Assembly: GCF_030846775.1 (NCBI RefSeq)
Contig: NZ_CP132910.1
Coordinates: 3,406,001-3,470,000 of the forward strand
Length of the DNA: 64,000 nt
Direction: 5' to 3'
Source of the DNA: Geothrix sp. 21YS21S-2
GTDB taxonomy: Bacteria > Acidobacteriota > Holophagae > Holophagales > Holophagaceae
Shown: one piece after another, positions 61,131-64,000 of the stretch
Layout: every line of letters begins with the position of its first letter
How positions within the stretch are numbered: position 1 is the stretch's first letter
Program-made: the position numbers and the translations under genes
The notes under the pieces: generated by a model
The model's database searches: none
Told to the model about the DNA's origin: nothing
Seen by the model: only the letters and a program-made list of their open reading frames with translations

Positions 61131-62018
61131 TTAATTCGAGTCGAACACCGCCCAGAGTTCGTCCAGGCGGGTGCGCCTGAACCTGGGGTTGGGGATGCAC
61201 CGCTCCAGGGCTTCCTTGGACCGGGGGGGATGCTCCAGCCGTGCGAGGATCCAGCGGTTGCCCAGCTCCATCACGGCGGCCACGTCCCCCTGGTTGCCCC
61301 ACACGTGCCGCAGGTGCGTCAGGCGCCGTGCCCTCTCGACGGCCGCCTCGCCCAGGCCCATGTGGCGGACCTTGTCCACCACCGGGTGGTCGCTGGGGGG
61401 CCGGTAGCTGCGCACCCGCTGGATGGTGCGCCGCATCTCGCCGGGCAGCTGCGCCAGCCTCGGCCCCACCTCGGGATCCTCGCGCTTGGCGTCGGCCTCG
61501 GCGGCCAGGGTGCGCAGCAGGGGCAGCAGCAGGGCCGCGTCCCGCGCCGCGTAGCTGATCTGGGCCTGCCTCAGGGGGCGGTACATCCAGTTGGAGTCCT
61601 GCTCCTCCTTGGGGATCTCCACGCCCAGCTTGAGGCGGGCCATGGTCTTGAGTCCGGGCTGGGGATAGCCAAGGGTGCGCGCCAGGAGCATCGTGTCCAT
61701 CACCGAGGAGGGCACCACATCGTAGATGCGCTTGAAGACGATGCCGTCGCCGGAGAAGTCGTGGACGATCCAGGGAACCTCCGCCATGGCCTCCAGCGTG
61801 GGCTTCATCAGCTCCGGGATGGCGATGGGGTCGACGAGCCAGGACCGGTCGTGGGTGGCCACCTGGAGCAGCGCCAGCACGCAGTGGTGGAAGCCCGTCA
61901 GGCTGCATTCGATGTCCACCGCCAGCAGGTTGGCGGCGAACCAGTGGGGCAGCGCCTCCGCCAGCGTCTCGGGCGAATCCACGTACGAGGTTGGGAGGTC
62001 GAAGTGAGCCAGTGACAT
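61131..62018 (-). CDS. rnd: Ribonuclease D-like 3'-5' exonuclease
   Basis: 295 residues. The DEDDy motifs are seen: DIE at 35-37 (LAVDIECSL), a HDFSGDG segment and YAARDA with the Tyr/Asp of motif III. HRDC-like sequence follows in the C-terminal part (RSKEALERCIPNPRF). RNase D trims stable RNAs such as tRNA precursors. The start is ATG 62018; the longer frame upstream is the shadow of the GDT1 gene. Confidence 0.85.
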   Translation of the reverse strand: MSLAHFDLPTSYVDSPETLAEALPHWFAANLLAVDIECSLTGFHHCVLALLQVATHDRSWLVDPIAIPELMKPTLEAMAEVPWIVHDFSGDGIVFKRIYDVVPSSVMDTMLLARTLGYPQPGLKTMARLKLGVEIPKEEQDSNWMYRPLRQAQISYAARDAALLLPLLRTLAAEADAKREDPEVGPRLAQLPGEMRRTIQRVRSYRPPSDHPVVDKVRHMGLGEAAVERARRLTHLRHVWGNQGDVAAVMELGNRWILARLEHPPRSKEALERCIPNPRFRRTRLDELWAVFDSN

Positions 62019-62070
62019 CCCTAGAGTGTGCCCGAAATTCGGATCGTCTAGACTGGCAAGGGAGAATTCG

Positions 62071-62340
62071 ATGGGCAAATCACTGTTCTGGGCCACTTTT
62101 GTTACGGTCTTCCTGGCCGAGCTGGGCGACAAGACCCAGCTGGCCGCCATGACGGCCACGGCGCGGTCCGGGGCGCTCCTCACGGTCTTTCTCGCCGCCA
62201 GCGCGGCCCTCGTGTGTGCCACGGCCATCGGCGTCCTGGTGGGGGGCGCCCTCTTCAAGGTCATACCGGAACATATGGTGAAATACGCCGCCGGCACCGC
62301 CTTCATCGCCGTGGGGATCTGGGTCCTCGCTAAAGGCTAG
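62071..62340 (+). CDS. Single-domain GDT1/TMEM165-family transporter
   Basis: 89 residues with three hydrophobic segments and one copy of the family motif LAELGDKTQ (ExGDKxQ). Most GDT1 proteins have two such motifs; a one-motif protein would have to dimerise. The family moves manganese or calcium. A GGGAG site precedes the ATG. Its end overlaps the peroxiredoxin gene tail to tail by 11 bases. Confidence 0.8.
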   Translation: MGKSLFWATFVTVFLAELGDKTQLAAMTATARSGALLTVFLAASAALVCATAIGVLVGGALFKVIPEHMVKYAAGTAFIAVGIWVLAKG

Positions 62341-62836
62341 CCAGGGCCCGGAGCACCTGCTGATCGTGCTCCGCGGCCTTGACGTCCGACAGGATCTCCC
62401 GGATGACCCCGTCCCTGCCGATGATGAACGTGACCCGCTTGGCGATTCCCATCACCGGCATCCGCACCCCGTAGGCGTCGATGATGGCGTGCCCGGGATC
62501 CGCCAGGATCGGGAAGGGCAGGTGGTACTTCTCCGAGAAGGCCGCGTGGCTCGTCACGTCGTCGGCGCTCACGCCCAGGACGACGGCGCCCTTCGCCTTG
62601 ATCGCGGCGAAGCCGTCCCGCAGGGAGCAGGCCTCCTTGGTGCAGCCCGGCGTGTCGTCCTTGGGGTAGAAGTAGAGCACGACGGTGGATTTCCCGGCGA
62701 AGTCGGCCAGCTTGACCATCCTGCCGTTCTGGTCCTGGGCGCTGAACGCCGGCGCCGGCATTCCGGGCTTCAGGCCGGCCGCGGAAAGGGACAGGGCGGC
62801 AAGGGCGGTCGCGAAAAGTGTTCGAATGCTGGACAT
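62330..62836 (-). CDS. Exported peroxiredoxin (BCP/PrxQ-like thiol peroxidase)
   Basis: 168 residues with a probable signal peptide (IRTLFATALAALSLSAAG). The thioredoxin-fold peroxidase motif YPKDDTPGCTKEAC gives the peroxidatic C65 and the resolving C70, five residues apart, as in PrxQ/BCP. It reduces hydroperoxides, here probably in the periplasm, which is unusual for the family. Confidence 0.88.
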   Translation of the reverse strand: MSSIRTLFATALAALSLSAAGLKPGMPAPAFSAQDQNGRMVKLADFAGKSTVVLYFYPKDDTPGCTKEACSLRDGFAAIKAKGAVVLGVSADDVTSHAAFSEKYHLPFPILADPGHAIIDAYGVRMPVMGIAKRVTFIIGRDGVIREILSDVKAAEHDQQVLRALASL

Positions 62837-62882
62837 GCGCCTTCCTCCACTTGTTTGGATGCCGGGAATGCGGACCCGTTCC

Positions 62883-63599
62883 TCAGTCGGGGAGCTGGAA
62901 GCGGATGGCTCCGAGCAGGGCCACGGGGCAGGTGACGGCCCTCAGGATGCTGCCTCCCAGGGTGACGGCCTTCCAGCCCGCTCCCGCCAGGGCCGCGAAC
63001 TCGGTATCGGTGATCCCGCCCTCGGGGCCGCTGGTGAAGGCGATGGGGCCCGGCACGGGCCGCGGGTTGCCCTCCCCTGCGCGAACCTCGTAGGCGACCC
63101 AGCGCTGGGGCACGTCCACCTGCAGCAGGGCCTCGAAGGCGGCGGGCTGCCCCAGGGCGGGGATCCGGGAGCGGTGGCTCTGCTCGCAGGCTCCGCGGAT
63201 GATCCGCTGCCAGCGCTCGAACCGCGCGAGGGTCTTGGCGGCGTCGTATTCGCTGCGCTCGTAGGCCACCGGCTGGATGGAGGTTGCGCCCAGCTCCACC
63301 AGGCCGGGCAGCACGTCGTCCAGGAGCGAGAGCTGGGCGGTCAGGGGGACCCAGGCCTGGATCGGGAAGGCGGGCTCCCGGTGCTCGTCCAGGGGCCTGA
63401 CGAGGCGGGCCACGGCCCGGTCCTTGTTGATCTCGGCCAGGTCGGCCTTCCAGGGCCCCGAGGGCAGCACGAGCTCCAGCGCGGCCCCGGCGCCGAGGCG
63501 CAGCACCCAGAGGTGCTTGGCCTGGGCGGGTTCCAGGGGCAGGAGGGAGCCCTCCCTCGGGGAGGCGGCATGGGTGAGGAAAAAGCGTGGGAGGCTCAT
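62883..63599 (-). CDS. rsmE: 16S rRNA (uracil1498-N3)-methyltransferase
   Basis: 238 residues. The RsmE knot is seen near the C-terminus: TSGPEGGITDTEF and LGGSILRAVT (family LGxxILRxET), with an N-terminal PUA-like part starting SLPRFFLTHAA. It methylates U1498 of 16S rRNA. The start at 63599 is the conserved MSLPRFF; upstream in-frame sequence is unlike the family. Confidence 0.9.
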   Translation of the reverse strand: MSLPRFFLTHAASPREGSLLPLEPAQAKHLWVLRLGAGAALELVLPSGPWKADLAEINKDRAVARLVRPLDEHREPAFPIQAWVPLTAQLSLLDDVLPGLVELGATSIQPVAYERSEYDAAKTLARFERWQRIIRGACEQSHRSRIPALGQPAAFEALLQVDVPQRWVAYEVRAGEGNPRPVPGPIAFTSGPEGGITDTEFAALAGAGWKAVTLGGSILRAVTCPVALLGAIRFQLPD

Positions 63600-63637
63600 C
63601 CTGGCATCTTCCTCTAAACTGGGCGTCTGGAGGCAAC

Positions 63638-64000
63638 TTGTTCCACGCACTGCTCGATTCCGCACCCTGGTGGGCCTGGCTGGGGTTCCACATCCTGGTC
63701 TTCGCCATGCTGGCCCTGGACCTGGGGGTATTCAACCGCTCGGCCCATGAGCCGACGATACGGGAGTCCGGGATCTGGTCCGCCGTCTGGATCGCCCTGG
63801 CCCTGGCGTTCAACGGCGTCATCCTCATCTACATGGGGCCCGTCCACGCCGGGGAGTATCTGGCGGGCTACCTCCTGGAGAAATCCCTCAGCGTCGACAA
63901 CCTCTTCGTCTTTGTCCTCGTCTTCACCTCCTTCCAGGTTCCCCGCAAGAACCAGCACCGGGTCCTCTACTGGGGCGTCATGGGCGCCCTGATCATGCGG
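63638..64000 (+). CDS. TerC/Alx-family membrane protein, N-terminal part
   Basis: 121 residues, cut by the window edge. Hydrophobic helices (WAWLGFHILVFAMLALDLG; WIALALAFNGVILIYMG) and the EKSLSVDNLFVFVLVFTSF motif identify TerC/Alx, a family linked to metal (manganese) export and tellurite resistance. I place the start at TTG 63638 with GGAGG four bases before; an internal ATG is an alternative. Confidence 0.8.
   Translation, partial: MFHALLDSAPWWAWLGFHILVFAMLALDLGVFNRSAHEPTIRESGIWSAVWIALALAFNGVILIYMGPVHAGEYLAGYLLEKSLSVDNLFVFVLVFTSFQVPRKNQHRVLYWGVMGALIMR

Noticed and set aside
1..64000. CRISPR arrays, insertion sequences, tRNA or rRNA genes
   Set aside because: No regularly spaced repeats, transposase-like proteins, terminal repeats, cloverleaf-like sequences or rRNA motifs were noticed.

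Overview
The window is GC-rich (a strong third-position GC bias produces long antisense open frames everywhere) and fully bacterial. It has a didermic envelope (a beta-barrel protein, a LolA-like carrier, a Tsx-like channel and a large Oar-type TonB-dependent receptor), flagellar regulators (CsrA, FliW) and a large anaerobic-type purine and selenium gene set. Together with the Oar-type receptor this suggests an Acidobacteriota member of the Holophaga/Geothrix kind. That placement is inference; no rRNA or tRNA gene is visible to confirm it.

Layout. 1-3850 (+): tail of an outer-membrane barrel protein, a methyltransferase-like protein and a KimA/YdaO-like APC permease. 3854-9619 (-): a close-packed run running from an MBL-fold hydrolase through an outer-membrane protein and a LolA-like protein to FHA, TPR and RDD proteins. 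9688-10587 (+): an RpiR-type regulator. 10584-25790 (-): purine block A, read from 25790 downwards: YgeY hydrolase, YgfK flavo/Fe-S protein, NCS2 purine permease, Tsx-like outer-membrane channel, threonine-synthase-like PLP enzyme, HyuA dihydropyrimidinase, YgeW carbamoyltransferase, a second PLP enzyme, SsnA amidohydrolase and an XdhC-family protein. 26028-32218 (-): CPBP protease, acyl-CoA carboxylase beta subunit with a small upstream ORF, DinB-like protein, and the TonB receptor. 32705-45902 (-): purine/selenium block B, read from 45902 downwards: BMP-family ABC importer (binding protein, ATPase, two permeases), a 125-aa unknown, a fused Fe-S/molybdenum hydroxylase, XdhC-like, YqeC, YqeB, a cysteine desulfurase/selenocysteine lyase, SelD, a DUF3343 protein and YedF. 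From the hydroxylase to YedF every gene overlaps the next. 46056 onward: nucleoside deaminase, transaldolase-like aldolase, ThyX, a class V aminotransferase, DUF192, PssA, DUF948/YtxH proteins, MnmG, GalU, sensor kinase, CHAD protein, UvrA, two flagellar-type microproteins, CsrA, a tandem FliW, RNase D, a small GDT1 protein, a peroxiredoxin, RsmE and the start of a TerC protein.

How it fits together. Blocks A and B plus the deaminase look like one system. Purines or nucleosides would cross the outer membrane by the Tsx-like channel and be imported by the NCS2 permease and the BMP-type ABC transporter. The deaminase could turn guanine into xanthine. A molybdenum hydroxylase matured with labile selenium (SelD, YedF, YqeB, YqeC, desulfurase) would act on the purine ring with YgfK as likely redox partner. 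SsnA, HyuA, YgeY, YgeW and PLP enzymes would break the opened ring down to ammonia, carbamoyl groups and a C3 acid. The gene set matches the anaerobic urate/purine catabolic cluster known from gut bacteria, but the usual diaminopropionate ammonia-lyase YgeX and the carbamate kinase are not in the window; two other fold-type-II PLP enzymes sit where YgeX would be expected. Two block A promoters share the same tandem A/T element next to the -35 box, a candidate common control site.
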